A stretch of 64,000 bases of DNA from Sclerotiophoma versabilis (taxonomy: Eukaryota > Ascomycota > Dothideomycetes > Pleosporales > Didymellaceae): the NCBI GenBank assembly GCA_012274445.1, contig JAAROD010000004.1:2604001-2668000 (forward strand). Reading direction: 5' to 3'. Positions 53,582-64,000 of this stretch are shown here, piece by piece (the first letter of the stretch is position 1; the number at the start of each line of letters is the position of its first letter). Below the pieces are notes generated by a model that saw only the letters and a list, made by a program, of their open reading frames with translations, did not search any database and was not told the origin of the DNA. The translations under genes were made by a program, and so were the position numbers.

Positions 53582-55066
53582 ATGGGAGACACCTCAATTG
53601 CTGCAAACAGGTCCGCCCTTAAAGACTTCCTTGCGTCAATCGCCACAGTATCTGGGGATCTTTCTAATATCACAGCTCCTCCCTTCCTTTTGGCCGAGAA
53701 CTCAACAGTTGAAATTCCGCAGTATTGGTGTGATCATGCTCATTTGTTCGTTCGACAAGCATGGGGAGATACCGAGGAGCAACGAGCTCTGAATGTACTG
53801 GAGTCTTTTATGAGCGCCCTTCGCAATCAACAATACGCTGGAAGAGATGAGAGCGAAGGTGTCAAGAAGCCACTGAATGCATTCCTGGGCGAGCTGTTTT
53901 TAGGAAAGTGGAAAGATGAAGAGCTTGGGGAGACGAGACTTGTATCCGAACAAGTCAGCCATCACCCACCCATCACAGCTTGTTACATCTGGAACGATAA
54001 GCATGGCGTCCGGGCAGAGGGCTTCACAGAACAAGAAATCACTTTTTCTGGAAATGTTAGCATAAAGCAGAAGGGATACTCCATCTTGCATATCGACAAG
54101 TACAATGAAGACTACTTAATGCCAGTCCCCAACGTCAAGGTCAAAGGCATACTGGGCGGCAGGCCGTATCCGGAGCTGCAAGGGGGCTACTCACTCATAT
54201 CATCGACTGGCTATGTGTCGCACATCAAGTTCGAAGGTAAATCATTCTTCGGGGGCGGTCAAAAGAACGGATTCGAAGCTAAAATGTTCCATGTCGACCG
54301 TCCGGACGAGATCCTGTACTTGGCCAAAGGAGTGTGGAACGGCGAATCCACGTTCGAAGACGCGCGAACAGGGAAGCAGATTGAGAAGCTGAACTTCGCA
54401 AACCTCAAGTCCTTACCATTGCAGATTGAAGACATAGCAGAGCAAGATCCATGGGAATCTCGAAGAGCATGGGCCGATGTCATCGCAGCCCTTAAGCGAG
54501 GTGACATGAAGGGAGCTGCAGATGCAAAGTCAATAATCGAACAAGGGCAACGGCAGATGAGAAAAGACGAGGCTACCAATGGGACGACCTGGAAGAACCG
54601 CTTTTTCAAGCCAGTCGAACGTGATGAGATCTTCGACACGCTGTCAAAACACGACCCCAACTCCTTCACCGTCGATCGCAAGGGCGGTATTTGGAAGGTC
54701 GACAAAGAAGCAATTCAAAGAGCACAGAAACCATACCACGGAGACTTGCTGCCGACGAACGAGCGAACAGGGGCGCCCGGAGGTGGCCAGCGCGACGATG
54801 CTAGTGGTGATCAAGCACGATCGCAGAACGTGGCCGCAGCGGCAATTCCCACAAACGGCGTTGCTCGTCAACACCCAGAAACCCAAGTACCTGGGGAAGA
54901 AGCGCCGACCCAGCAGCCTATTGATCCTCCTGCACAGGCAGATCTACCAATACGGCCAGCTACCGAACCACCAAGCACGAGAGCGCCCGAAACTTTGACA
55001 AAAGGCCCGACTAATGCCGAAGTCGAAGAGTTCCTCCGCAACAAGTACAGCGCAAGTCCACGATGA
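53582..55066 (+). CDS. Oxysterol-binding protein, Osh4/Kes1-like
   Basis: Single exon, 494 residues. The sterol/PI4P exchange domain begins at once (SALKDFLASIATVSGDLSNI, then TAPPFLLAENSTVEIPQYW, the lid and N-terminal segment of Osh4). The family fingerprint EQVSHHPP is at residues 123-130; its His-His pair binds the PI4P headgroup. NAFLGELFLGKW and a basic segment (KNRFFKPVERDE) follow. Unlike yeast Osh4 (434 residues), it has a disordered C-terminal tail of about 100 residues rich in Pro, Ala and Gln. There is no PH domain or FFAT motif that I can see, so it is a short-type OSBP. Likely acts at Golgi/ER contacts in sterol-lipid exchange. Confidence 0.94.
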   Translation: MGDTSIAANRSALKDFLASIATVSGDLSNITAPPFLLAENSTVEIPQYWCDHAHLFVRQAWGDTEEQRALNVLESFMSALRNQQYAGRDESEGVKKPLNAFLGELFLGKWKDEELGETRLVSEQVSHHPPITACYIWNDKHGVRAEGFTEQEITFSGNVSIKQKGYSILHIDKYNEDYLMPVPNVKVKGILGGRPYPELQGGYSLISSTGYVSHIKFEGKSFFGGGQKNGFEAKMFHVDRPDEILYLAKGVWNGESTFEDARTGKQIEKLNFANLKSLPLQIEDIAEQDPWESRRAWADVIAALKRGDMKGAADAKSIIEQGQRQMRKDEATNGTTWKNRFFKPVERDEIFDTLSKHDPNSFTVDRKGGIWKVDKEAIQRAQKPYHGDLLPTNERTGAPGGGQRDDASGDQARSQNVAAAAIPTNGVARQHPETQVPGEEAPTQQPIDPPAQADLPIRPATEPPSTRAPETLTKGPTNAEVEEFLRNKYSASPR

Positions 55067-55286
55067 GCTGAACTTTTTCCCAGAGTCTAGACCGTGCACA
55101 GAAAAACGTGAACTGTATGTTCTCATAAGGCCTCACGAGTAGTAAATTAATTATATGTCTAATGTACGCCTTTTCCAGATCCGGGTATCGTTGCAATGCA
55201 GTAAAAGAGCGTTCCAACGCTGTGTGTGCTGTGTTTTTATACCGTGTTCTCGTTTCTATTTGACGACCATGAATATTACCTGGTGA

Positions 55287-56566
55287 TCAGAACGAGCGCC
55301 TTTCCGACTCCTGGATCACGTCTTTTTGTAAGGTGATCTTCCCGGATGGTAGTGCGGGCACGGCATGCTCCTCGTCGAAGCTCTTGGCCCCAGCTGATAC
55401 TGTCCACGTACTGAAGCCCTTTTCGTTTCTTTCAACTTGACTGTCGTCAACAAGATCGTCCCTAAGGCGAATAGGCTGTAGGCTCCCCATACCATAGTGG
55501 TCCTCATTGTCCCTTACTGTGCCCTTCTCGGTCCGCATCAAGGTGCCAAAGTTGAACATGCTCTTTCTTTTCGACTCCTTAGCTGTGGATACTCCACCAT
55601 ACCACCGTGGTGTGTCCTTTCCACTGTCGCCAGCCCCAGTTGTGCTGATGCCGAGATGCGCTGCTAGTTTTCGGTAGAGCGGGCGGAGGGTTGCTAGGCT
55701 GCCAGCGGTGATCCCGAGACCCTGCTCGATGTCACTCCAGATGGCGATGTCGACTGTAGCCCACAGGAAGTCGGGGTTCTTAAAATCCATAACGTATGCC
55801 ATGCGACAAAGGACCGCGACACTGGCTACGCAAGCCATTCCCAGAATGGGAATCAACATAAGTCTTGTGTTGACGGACATGTTTAGATTCCACACGAGGA
55901 AGATGGGTAGGATGGCGAATGTGAAGTCGCAAATGACGGAAACGACGCTGTAAAGAAAGGTAAGGGCGATGATCACATCGACGTTGATGCACGATCCCTT
56001 TTGCGTGAACTTGTCCCAGAAGTAGGACAACGGCATACACTGGAGGAGGGTGACGAAAAAGAAGACCAGTCCGGTCAGGACGGTGAGACCCATAACAATG
56101 TAGATGATCCATCGTTGAATCGGCCTGATCGTGATGCGTAGTAGGAAAAGTCCGATGGAGAGCTTGACCGCTATACAAGCCCAGCAATAGGCAATATAGC
56201 ATAACCACCAATACTTCGCTTGAATTAGATATGTCTGCGAACTCAGCGAATTGCAGCACTCACCCGCATGGCCTTTAGGATATCTTCATTGCTCAGGTCT
56301 TTCATATGCCGACCAGTACCATAGTGGATGCCGCCGATGGCACAGGTTGCAAACATTACATGAAAGAACTGTCAAGGTCAGTCTCTGACTCGTTGATGTA
56401 ATGATTCGTACCAACTTACAAGAGCGCACAACATGAGAATATCGTCCCATCCAAAAGCCTTCACAAGACGACTCCGAACATAGACTCGAAGCACCACTGA
56501 CACGAAGGACAGCGACACCATTGTCAAGCATACCGCCCGTAGCTCTGGCCCTCGGTTGTCAACCAT
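55287..56566 (-). CDS. Fungal rhodopsin-domain (Pth11/SAT4-type) membrane protein
   Basis: Exons 56420-56566, 56264-56368 and 55287-56213 (introns 51 and 50 bp) give 392 residues with seven probable helices. The N-terminal VDNRGPELRAVCLTMVSLSF, VYVRSRLVKAFGWDDILMLC and GIHYGTGRHMKDLS are typical of the fungal rhodopsin-domain family. Then come YWWLCYIAYCWACIAVKLSI, QRWIIYIVMGLTVL, a loop with QCMPLSYFWDK, and helices up to LGITAGSLATLRPLYRKL. The C-terminal 110 residues are cytosolic, hydrophilic and Ser/Lys-rich. No CFEM domain precedes it. Related proteins are proposed receptors, but the ligand is unknown. Exon 3 uses an AAG acceptor. The coding frame continues a little upstream, so a 5' exon is possible. 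Confidence 0.88.
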
Positions 56567-57795
56567 AATGGCAGTACGAGCAATCGAATAGCCCTATGTG
56601 CAAACCTCAGTTCACCCCAGATTCATAAGAAAATTAGGTGCAGCTCCGGAGGAAATACCAAAACTTTGGGTGTGAGAGCCGTCCATAATCGATACCCGAG
56701 CCTCGACTCTGGATATACGAGAGCAGGAACAGGGGCGAAGCGGCACAAGAGCCCTGCATACGCCAATGCCCAAGGCTAAAAAGGAAGCACGCCCGAGCTT
56801 GGGCACAGAGCTTCTGCTGCAATCTGGAAGGCGATGTGCTCAAGAACACGAGTCGTTAGCTGGGGAGGGACCAGGGTCAATGTCCCTGCCGTCCATGCCG
56901 TCCCTGCGGTTGGAGATCTTTACTGAGAGTTCACAGACGTCTTCACAGATGGGAGCTGATCCCAATATTTCAGCAATTGCCAGGGCTTGGAAGAGTCCTC
57001 TAGATTCTGAGTACCCATACAAGCGAGTCATCCCGCACGTCAATGAAGGGGAAGACGAGTTGAGTTCAACCATCGCGGGCGCTCACGGACGTGGCCGCGC
57101 CTGAGGACTTTTCGGTCCCAGAGAATTTTGCAAATTCATGCCCATTGCCACACTTCCATTGGCCGCCGTCACGCAATCAAGAGGCTGGATGAGGGACGGA
57201 AGTGCACCGGTAATTGCAAAGTTCACTCGCGTGGCGACAGGTGCGGGAGAGGTCCGCAAGCCATTCAGGAACCGTGCCGTCACCGAGGATCTTTGCCGTT
57301 CTGGCAGCTGATGTCCGCCGGAAATGGCTAAGCGAACTGGCTAGTACTGTCAGAGCAAGACAACTGGGGAGCAGTGATAACCAAACACCTTAGGTCATGT
57401 CCATGTGGAGAACATGCGGATTTTGAGACCATCGCAAGTACCGAGGCATGATTGTTGGTACGGGTATGCCCCGCTTGACTCAAGAAAACTGCACGTTCGT
57501 ATGCAAAAGCGGATTGATGAAAGCGACATTGTTCGCTCACAGCGTCGCTCAAACTTTATTCGAAGGCTAGAGTTTAGCTCTATCAGATCTGACATGCCTG
57601 ACCATGGACAAGTCACATTTTGCTTTTCTAACGACGCCCGCCTCACAACTTCAAGCACGAAGAATAAGACATTGATTGAGGGGTAGACGTGGCTTACAAA
57701 CCTCAAACGACTAAGTTAGACATGCGAGGCGAATAATTCTTCCGGCGGTGTACGGCGAATGCATGAGCATCAAGCGGCCCCTAAAAGGGTCCTTT
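56567..57795. other. 1.2-kb intergenic region, no gene seen
   Basis: Between the rhodopsin-domain gene 5' end and the TPR gene 3' end. Contains short ORFs on both strands (for example plus 56766-57104) that I cannot assign. No RNA gene or repeat array seen. Confidence 0.45.
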
Positions 57796-59526
57796 TCACG
57801 TACTTCCCGCATTGCGGCAGTAGCAGCTTGCCTGAATGGTGACATCCGCGACAGCTTGAGCTAACCGAAGTTGTTGACGTACAATCCCTGCCTCTTCGTT
57901 TCGCTTCAGTCTGACTAGACATTCATGGTATCCATGCAAAGCCCAGACATTATTCGGATGCTGTCTTGCCCTGGGTAAGGTATCGTCAAACCCTAGATCC
58001 GCTTTGTACGCGGCAGCCGCATCCTCAACCCTGCCCTGCTCCATCAGGAGTGCCGCATACGCATGCCGCGTAGGCTGCATCCATGGCCAAGGCTCCGCGT
58101 AAGTGAGCGCATCGTCGCGCTTGATCGCTTCCTCAAGATGGCTAAACGCGACGTCGTAGTCGCCTTGCCGATAGGCTATCTCCCCATCGAGCATGGCCTC
58201 GCCGACCTGAAGCACCACGTTTGACCGGTTGGGGAAGTCACCGCAAATGCGGGACGACGGAATGCGTTTCACGGCCTCCTTGAGAGCGGCACGTTCTTTC
58301 AGGGCCTTGTCAACGTTGCCGGTTGCAGCATATGCCACACCTCTTCCGTAGTGTATCATTGCGATCGTCACGCAGTATAGATTCTTATCTTTCGGAAAAG
58401 GTAAAGAAAGCAGGTCCTGCCAGAGACCAAAACGGACCAAGACGTGAACACGCACTGAAGAGAAGTTCTCGAGCCAGTCTGCCATGGGTGGGCTGTCAAT
58501 GCTGAGGAGTGATGCCGGCAGCGACCGTTCCATTCGGCTCACCGCTTGTAGAGCAACCTTTGACTGGCCAGCGAACATTGCGGCATAGATCAGCGAGTGA
58601 TAGTCGTGCATGCGATAGAAAGAGTAGAAATTGTCTCCTCCCTGCTCGTGGTGGTACTTCTCATCGGCCAGACAGGCATCAGCATTCGAAGCTATGGCCC
58701 GTCGATAGTCCCCTACGAGGATATCCAGGTGACTCGGCATATGGACCAGATGGCCCGCATCAGGGATGAGATTGCGAAGATGGTCTGCGGCAACCAACGC
58801 AGCTTCCGGAGTCGAACTCATCTCCATTAGGTGGATATAAAGGTGGAGAACTCCAGGGTGCTTGTACGCATCCTCTTGCTTGAGTGTCTTTTCGAGGAAC
58901 TCTTTGACCTCCATTGAGCGAGATCCGGGAGTCGGCTTACCAGTCTTCAGATCCCAAAGGTCCCATGCGGATAGGTTCATTACAGAATCGGCGAATAAAG
59001 CTGTGACATCGAAATCATCGGAGTACTTATTGTACACCGACTCCATAGCCTTTGCATAAGCCTCGTTGCACGCCTTGAAATCAGGCTCTTTGAGACCCTT
59101 GGGCACGCGGGATTGGATCGCCTCAATCAGTGCCTGTTCAAGCTCTGTTGAGTCCGGCGCATGAATTTTAGCTTCTTTGAGTGCATTTTCGATCGTCTTT
59201 AGAGTTGTTTCAAGCTCCTTTTCATCGAACAGGTCCCACGGCTTGTTGTAGTTTGGGCCGAGAGCAAAGGCAAGCTATTAGAGTCAGCTCATTCATCAGT
59301 CCATTACAAGAATTTCGAGTTTGGCACTTACACCCCAGTATGCCATCGCACAGCCGGGATCTTCAGCAATGGCTTTCTCGAAGCAGCGAGCAGACTCTTC
59401 ATGATGAAATGCATAGCTCCAGATGAGGCCTCTATCGAACCACACCTGAGCCTCTGCATTTGCGGTCGTCACCTTTCGGTGGTAGGTTCCTAAGTTGTAC
59501 TGATATGATTTTGATGATGAACCCAT
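57796..59526 (-). CDS. TPR-repeat protein of unknown function
   Basis: Exons 59332-59526 and 57796-59274 (57-bp intron) give 557 residues. TPR-like helices start at once: AQVWFDRGLIWSYAFHHEES, then ARCFEKAIAEDPGCAMAYWG-LAFALGPNYNKPW across the splice. Later repeats include YAATGNVDKALKERAALKEA, EIAYRQGDYDVAFSHLEEAI and LLMEQGRVEDAAAAYKADLG. A central segment, LHLYIHLMEMSSTPEAALVA then HMPSHLDILVGDYRRAI, recurs in bacterial and fungal proteins of this type. There is no signal peptide or catalytic domain I can identify, so a scaffold-like role is inferred. Confidence 0.88.
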
Positions 59527-59938
59527 GGCTGCAACTTCAGAAATGCTGGACTTTCAAGTTCGCCTCAGGTGGTGTTGGTGCCGCCGACACGGTTGCAATA
59601 GCCTCTAAACTTTACGAGCGGGGTTTCTTGTCACGCCGGCCAATGAAGCAGTCGCGTTATCGCGTTACATTGATGGGCGCACAAAGGCAAGCGCGATGCA
59701 CGTGTTGGTAGTCGCAACTGCAACATCTTGTACCGCATCTCTTCAGATGATTGTTGTTGAAGCAATCGCGTTGACTTCGCATCCCAAGTTCGTAGGCGCC
59801 AGATAATTACGTCACCCCACTTTCTCACGATCGAGAGCCCGAAGACTCACTACTGAGAACTTCTTACCATCACGCCACGACAAGACCTTGATTCCAACAT
59901 AAACTGACTTGAGGCAAAAGAATCGCTCGCACAAATCA
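59527..59938. promoter_or_regulatory. Divergent spacer TPR gene / PDX3
   Basis: About 410 bp between two start codons, holding both promoters. No element identified. Confidence 0.4.
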
Positions 59939-60748
59939 ATGCTGAGCCGCATTGTATTTGGTCATCTCAGAACATCGTGTCATACTGTTCGACTATCAAC
60001 ATCAATATCCATCAAAATGCTACACTCCGCCTCAACGCCTGTACCCACCAACAACTCATCAAAGAAAATCTTCGCACCAGCAAGCAACTCCGAAGACCCC
60101 GGCCATGCGACCCAATATACCAAGGGCGCCCTAGACCGCTCTGACCTGCTCCCCTCACCCACCGACCAATTTCACGCCTGGTTTGAAGAAGCATCCAAGA
60201 GCGGCGTGTACCAACCCGAGACCGTCACATTTTCCACCGCAGAGCTTCCCAGCGGAAAGGTGTCCGCACGTATGGTTTACATGAAAGAGCTTGACTCGCG
60301 TGGCTTTGTGATTTACTCCAATTGGGATACCTCGCGCAAAGCTGCGGATGTGGCCAGTAACCCGCACGCCGCACTAACCTTCTGGTGGCGCGAACTCGAG
60401 CGCCAGGTGCGCGTTGAAGGGCGCGTTGAGCGGCTTACCTCGGACGAGTCGCAGGTTTACTACGACACTCGAATTCGAGGAAGCAGAATTGGCGCGTGGG
60501 CAAGCCAACAGAGTAAAGTGCTGCAAGGAAGAGAGGAGCTGGAGAAGCGGGTCAATGATGTGGAGAAGAGATTTGAAGGCAAAGATAAGATTCCTGTGCC
60601 AGATTTCTGGGGTGGGTTGAGGGTGATTCCCGAAGTTGTGGAGTTCTGGCAGGGCCGGCCGAGTCGTTTGCATGATCGGTTCAGGTATGAATGGGTAGAG
60701 AAGGAGAGTGGTGAGGGAGAGTGGAAGATCGATAGATTAAGTCCGTGA
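59939..60748 (+). CDS. PDX3: Pyridoxamine 5'-phosphate oxidase
   Basis: FMN enzyme making pyridoxal 5'-phosphate from PNP/PMP. Single exon, 269 residues from the first ATG. Family blocks: DPGHATQYTKGALDRSDLLP, PSPTDQFHAWFEEA, FSTAELPSGKVSARMVYMKE, GFVIYSNWDTSRKAADVASN, ALTFWWRELERQVRVEGRVE, SRIGAWASQQSKVL and the C-terminal FWGGLRVIPEVVEFWQGRPS with RLHDRFRYEW, which binds FMN and substrate. The first 26 residues (MLSRIVFGHLRTSCHTVRLS) are basic with no acidic residue and look like a mitochondrial presequence. A second ATG at 60017 would make a cytosolic form near yeast Pdx3 in length. Confidence 0.94.
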   Translation: MLSRIVFGHLRTSCHTVRLSTSISIKMLHSASTPVPTNNSSKKIFAPASNSEDPGHATQYTKGALDRSDLLPSPTDQFHAWFEEASKSGVYQPETVTFSTAELPSGKVSARMVYMKELDSRGFVIYSNWDTSRKAADVASNPHAALTFWWRELERQVRVEGRVERLTSDESQVYYDTRIRGSRIGAWASQQSKVLQGREELEKRVNDVEKRFEGKDKIPVPDFWGGLRVIPEVVEFWQGRPSRLHDRFRYEWVEKESGEGEWKIDRLSP

Positions 60749-60927
60749 GGTCTTTAGCAGTATCAAGGTCAAGGTTGAATGTGAAAATGAATATTCTGAT
60801 TCTTTTGCGAATCTTGATATGAACTACAAAACGCTTGCACAACGCCGATGCATGACCTGGTCCTACCCAAAGCAGTCGTATCCGACCATATAAACCATCA
60901 ATCGTAACAATGATCAACTGAAGTCAT

Positions 60928-63900
60928 TCACTCGCCGTCAGACTCATCTTCAGCAGTCTGAGGTATGGTTAGCTTATGCTTGAAAGGTTAGGGATCCTGT
61001 GATGACTTACGTTCTCGTGGAAGTTGGTTCCGTGCGTGGTCTCGTTGATGTAACCCTTTCTGATGACGAAGTCACCAAAGCGCTCGCCGTCATTCCTCTC
61101 CTTAGCGTAGTGCTTGATCATCGGCTTCATGATTTCGAGAATCTCTTCTTCCTTGATCGAGCTCCTGTACAGCTTGTTCAGGCGCTGGCCGTGGTAGCCA
61201 CCACCGAGGTACATGTTGTATGCACCGTAAGCCTTACCGACGAACGCGACCTCAGCAAGCCAAGGGCGTGCGCAACCATTAGGACAACCAGTCATACGCA
61301 TAACAATACTATCTTGACGCAGACCGGCCTCCTCAAGTGTATCCTCAAGCTTAGAGATCAAGACGGGAAGGTAACGCTCGGACTCAGCCATGGCGAGACC
61401 GCAGGTAGGGAAAGCAACGCAAGCCGAGCTTGATAGTCTCATACCAGAGAAGTGAATGTTGTCGAGCTTCCACTTTTTGAGAAGTTCCTTCATGCTGGGC
61501 AGGTCATCATCGTGAACATTGGACAAGATCAAGTGCTGGTTACCAGTCAACCTGAACTCTCCCTTGTGTGCCTTAGCAACCTCGATGAGACCAGTCTTCA
61601 TCGGGAACTCAGCTGTGTCCTCAATGCGGCCATTCTCGATAAAGAGAGTGAAGTGGTTGAGACCATTCTCATCCTTTTGCCATCCGAATGTGTCGACGTT
61701 GCTGTCGAATTTGAAGGGCGCAGGGTCAGCGAACTTTTGACCCCACAGCTCCTCGACCTTGCCTCGGAAGACATCGACACCCATGTCGTCGATGGTGTAC
61801 TTAAGACGAGCGTGCTTCCTGTTCTTGCGGTCGCCGTGGTCACGCTGCACCAACATAATCTTCTCACAGGCAATGTGAGTCTGGTCAGCGGGAACGTAAC
61901 CGAACATGCTTCCGGTTCGGGGGTATGTCTTCTTGTTGTTGTGTGTGACACCCATACCACCACCAGCAAGAAGGTTGAAGCCAACGAGGTTGCCGTCAGC
62001 GCCCTTGATGGCGATCAAACCAATGTCGTGAGCGTAAACGTCAGTGTCGTTGTGAGGCGGGATAGCGATGGTGATCTTGAACTTCCTGGGCAGGTACAAC
62101 GGACCATAGAGCGGCTCGTGGTCTTGAATGGCCTCGCCAGCGACCTTGCGCTTCTGCTTGGTCTCATCATCCTCGAGCCAGATCTCGTGGTAAGCCGTAG
62201 TGTTAGGAAGAAGATGGTCGCTGATCTTCTGAGATACAGCGTGAACCTGTCTGTGATACTCCGACTGGGTAGGGAGAGAACTGCACATGACGTTACGGTT
62301 CACGTCACCACAGGCAGCGATGGTGGTCATCAAAGCCTTGTTGATGGCCTGCATGGCTGGCTTGAGCTTGCCCTTGACGATGCCGTGAAACTGGAACGTT
62401 TGACGTGTGGTCAGCTTCATGGTCTCATTACCGAGCTTGGTGCTGATCTCATCCATCTGAAGCCACTGCTTAGGGGTAGCGACACCACCTGCGAGTCTGC
62501 ATCGAATCATAAACGAGTAAGCTGGCTCGAGACCTTGTGCCTTACGCTCATCGCGGAGATCACGGTCGTCCTGCATGTAGGTGCCATGGAACTTGGTGAG
62601 CTGCTGGTCACTGGCAGAGATAGCACCGGTTGATGTGTCCGCCAGACCCTCCTCAATGGTACCACGAAGGAAGTTCGAGGCAGCCTTCATGTCTTCGTTG
62701 GTGATTGGCGGAGGTTCCTCCGGAAGACCCTCAACATTGTCGACACCGAGCGATTGCCAAAGCTTAGGCTCCCACTCCTGGTATGCCGTCTCGTATGTAT
62801 CAGGGTCCTGGTCGTCTCCAAGACCGACAGGTGCGAGCTCCTTGCCACCAAGTGTGAGCAGGCGGGCGTGCAGATCCTTGGCAGGCTTGTTGTAGTATAT
62901 TTTATCCTCCTTGCGAGGCCAGTAGTGGCTGTCACCCAGACCGAATGTGGAGAAGTTGACAGTGGCAAGGTCGAGGTCAGTGGAGTCCTTGATAGTCTCC
63001 CAGGTTGTACGACCGTTCTGAGGGAATTCACCTTGACCAGCAACACTGGTGATGAAGACAACGTTCTGCTCATTGGCCAGGTCCTCGAGAGGGTAGTCAT
63101 CCATGGCCATGACCATAGTCTTGAGGCCTCGCGCCTTACCACGGTTGCCCAGACGCTTCGACACCTTCTCGGCGTTACCATTATCGGAAGCGAAGAGAAC
63201 AGTCAAAGGATCACCAGCGAGGCCGTCAAGGAGCTGGCTGTAGGCATCCTTGGCCTTGCGCTTCTGCAGCTGCCTGACCTCTGTACCGAAGTTACCAGAA
63301 ACGTTGGATGCGAATTGAGGGTGCCTCTTCATGACCTGAGACATGTAGTTGTCACGAGCAAGGAACTCCTCAAGCTCGTTCTTAATCCTCTCAGAGTCGA
63401 GCTGGAAGTTGGGCTCGCCCTTCTCGTCGCCCTTAGGGTCCCAGCGGTACAGTGGCCAGTAGCCAAGGTCGACGGCCTTCTTAGTCTCCTGCAGGACGGT
63501 CAAAGGCGAGTCGTTCTCCTTCTCGTATGGAAGGTAAGCGAGGATGACTGAGGGGCCGTCGAACTTGTCGGCCTCGATCATAGCCTCCAGGACCTGAGTG
63601 TAGGAGCTGTAAACAGCAACAGAGGCAACATAGGCATTACCAAAGTTCATGGCGTACAAACCAATGTCCTTCTTCCTACGTACGGAATCGGCAGCAGCGC
63701 GCTCAGAGTAGGGTGTGGAGTCGATGATCAGCATGTTGACGTTCTCACCAGCCTCCAGGACGTGGTGAACACCAGAGTTACCGAGATCGTATGCCCAAGC
63801 ATCGGAGCCGACCAACCAAGATGACTCCTGGTAGAAAAGCTTCTTGGACTCGAGGAACTTGTTGGCAGTAGCGGAGCCGTCAGTGTTCAAGCGTGCAATG

Positions 63901-64000
63901 ACTTCAGGAGCAAGCTCGTTGGCTTCGACGGCGTTGTTAGCGCTGAGTGCCCATTTAGATAACCATTCCTTTGGTGCACTTGTAATGAAGTCGTTGCTCT
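60928..64000 (-). CDS. MET5: Sulfite reductase [NADPH] hemoprotein beta subunit, 5'-truncated
   Basis: Reduces sulfite to sulfide in assimilation, using siroheme and a 4Fe-4S cluster. Exons 61011-64000 (open to the window edge, so the N-terminus is missing) and a 30-nt last exon 60928-60957 (TAEDESDGE); the 53-bp intron is GTAAGT...CTCAG. Fungal Met5 architecture is visible: a pyruvate-oxidoreductase-like segment (KKLFYQESSWLVGSDAWAYD), a flavodoxin domain (PLTVLFASDNGNAEKVSKRL, SVAGQGEFPQNG, STFGLGDSHYW), then the ferredoxin-like and catalytic repeats (LTTRQTFQFHGIVKGKLK). The cluster/siroheme cysteines are in SACVAFPTCGLA (codons at about 61419-61421 and 61401-61403) and TGCPNGCARP (about 61284-61286 and 61272-61274). 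Confidence 0.96.

Noticed and set aside
61452..63551. Plus-strand ORFs of 393 and 265 codons
   Set aside because: Antisense to MET5 within a highly biased coding region; composition is a mirror of the real gene with no recognisable motif.
1..64000. Secondary metabolite cluster or transposon
   Set aside because: No polyketide or peptide synthase, transposase, reverse transcriptase or terminal repeats were seen; the DUF1772, MFS and Zn2Cys6 genes are dispersed among housekeeping genes.

Overview
The window reads as nuclear DNA of a filamentous ascomycete (Pezizomycotina). Genes are dense and lie on both strands. Most are split by short introns of about 44-115 bp with fungal splice signals. The content is typical of moulds: a HET-domain gene, a Zn(II)2Cys6 regulator, a Pth11/rhodopsin-type membrane protein, a GH72 cell-wall enzyme, a secreted aspartic protease and a GT15 mannosyltransferase. 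Two nuclear tRNA genes carry introns. Gene style suggests Dothideomycetes, but that is only an impression. I see no transposon, CRISPR array, phage or organelle DNA.

Layout. 1-10.7 kb: 3' end of an external NADH dehydrogenase, tRNA-Tyr, a DUF1772 membrane protein, an MFS transporter, EIF1AD and ALG3 (tail to tail, 2 bp apart), and REX4 and ESA1 (head to head). 11-13.6 kb: a broken F-box-like gene, then 1.5 kb without a recognisable gene. 13.6-24 kb: CCT1 and prolyl-tRNA synthetase (divergent), an orphan small protein, an XPF/Zip2-like gene with an apparent frameshift, and an aspartic protease. 24-36.6 kb: a 2-kb gene-free stretch, PAT1 and a KTR mannosyltransferase (divergent, GC-rich repeat spacer), a HET-domain gene in sparse surroundings, and a GH72 glucanosyltransferase. 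37-46.7 kb: a secreted cupredoxin with a 15-bp coding minisatellite, a mitochondrial-type ABC ATPase, a small single-pass membrane protein, and PAN6 and DBP7 (divergent). 47.5-64 kb: a Zn2Cys6 regulator convergent with a cyanamide-hydratase-like HD protein, tRNA-Ile, secreted L-asparaginase, an Osh4-like lipid transfer protein, a rhodopsin-domain membrane protein, a TPR protein, PDX3, and the truncated sulfite reductase beta subunit MET5.

The genes are mostly independent housekeeping loci (mRNA decay, ribosome biogenesis, chaperonin, tRNA charging, glycosylation, vitamin B5/B6 and sulfur metabolism). They are mixed with secreted or surface proteins, and no biosynthetic gene cluster is evident. 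The most unusual items are the XPF/Zip2-like gene with an apparent one-base loss, the F-box-like gene with two stops explicable by C-to-T change plus a frameshift, the Pro-Pro-Ala-Glu-Ala minisatellite, a GC-AG intron in ESA1, and an 11-nt microexon in prolyl-tRNA synthetase. No clearly novel multi-gene system was found. All exon joins were deduced by eye from splice signals, frame continuity and family resemblance.
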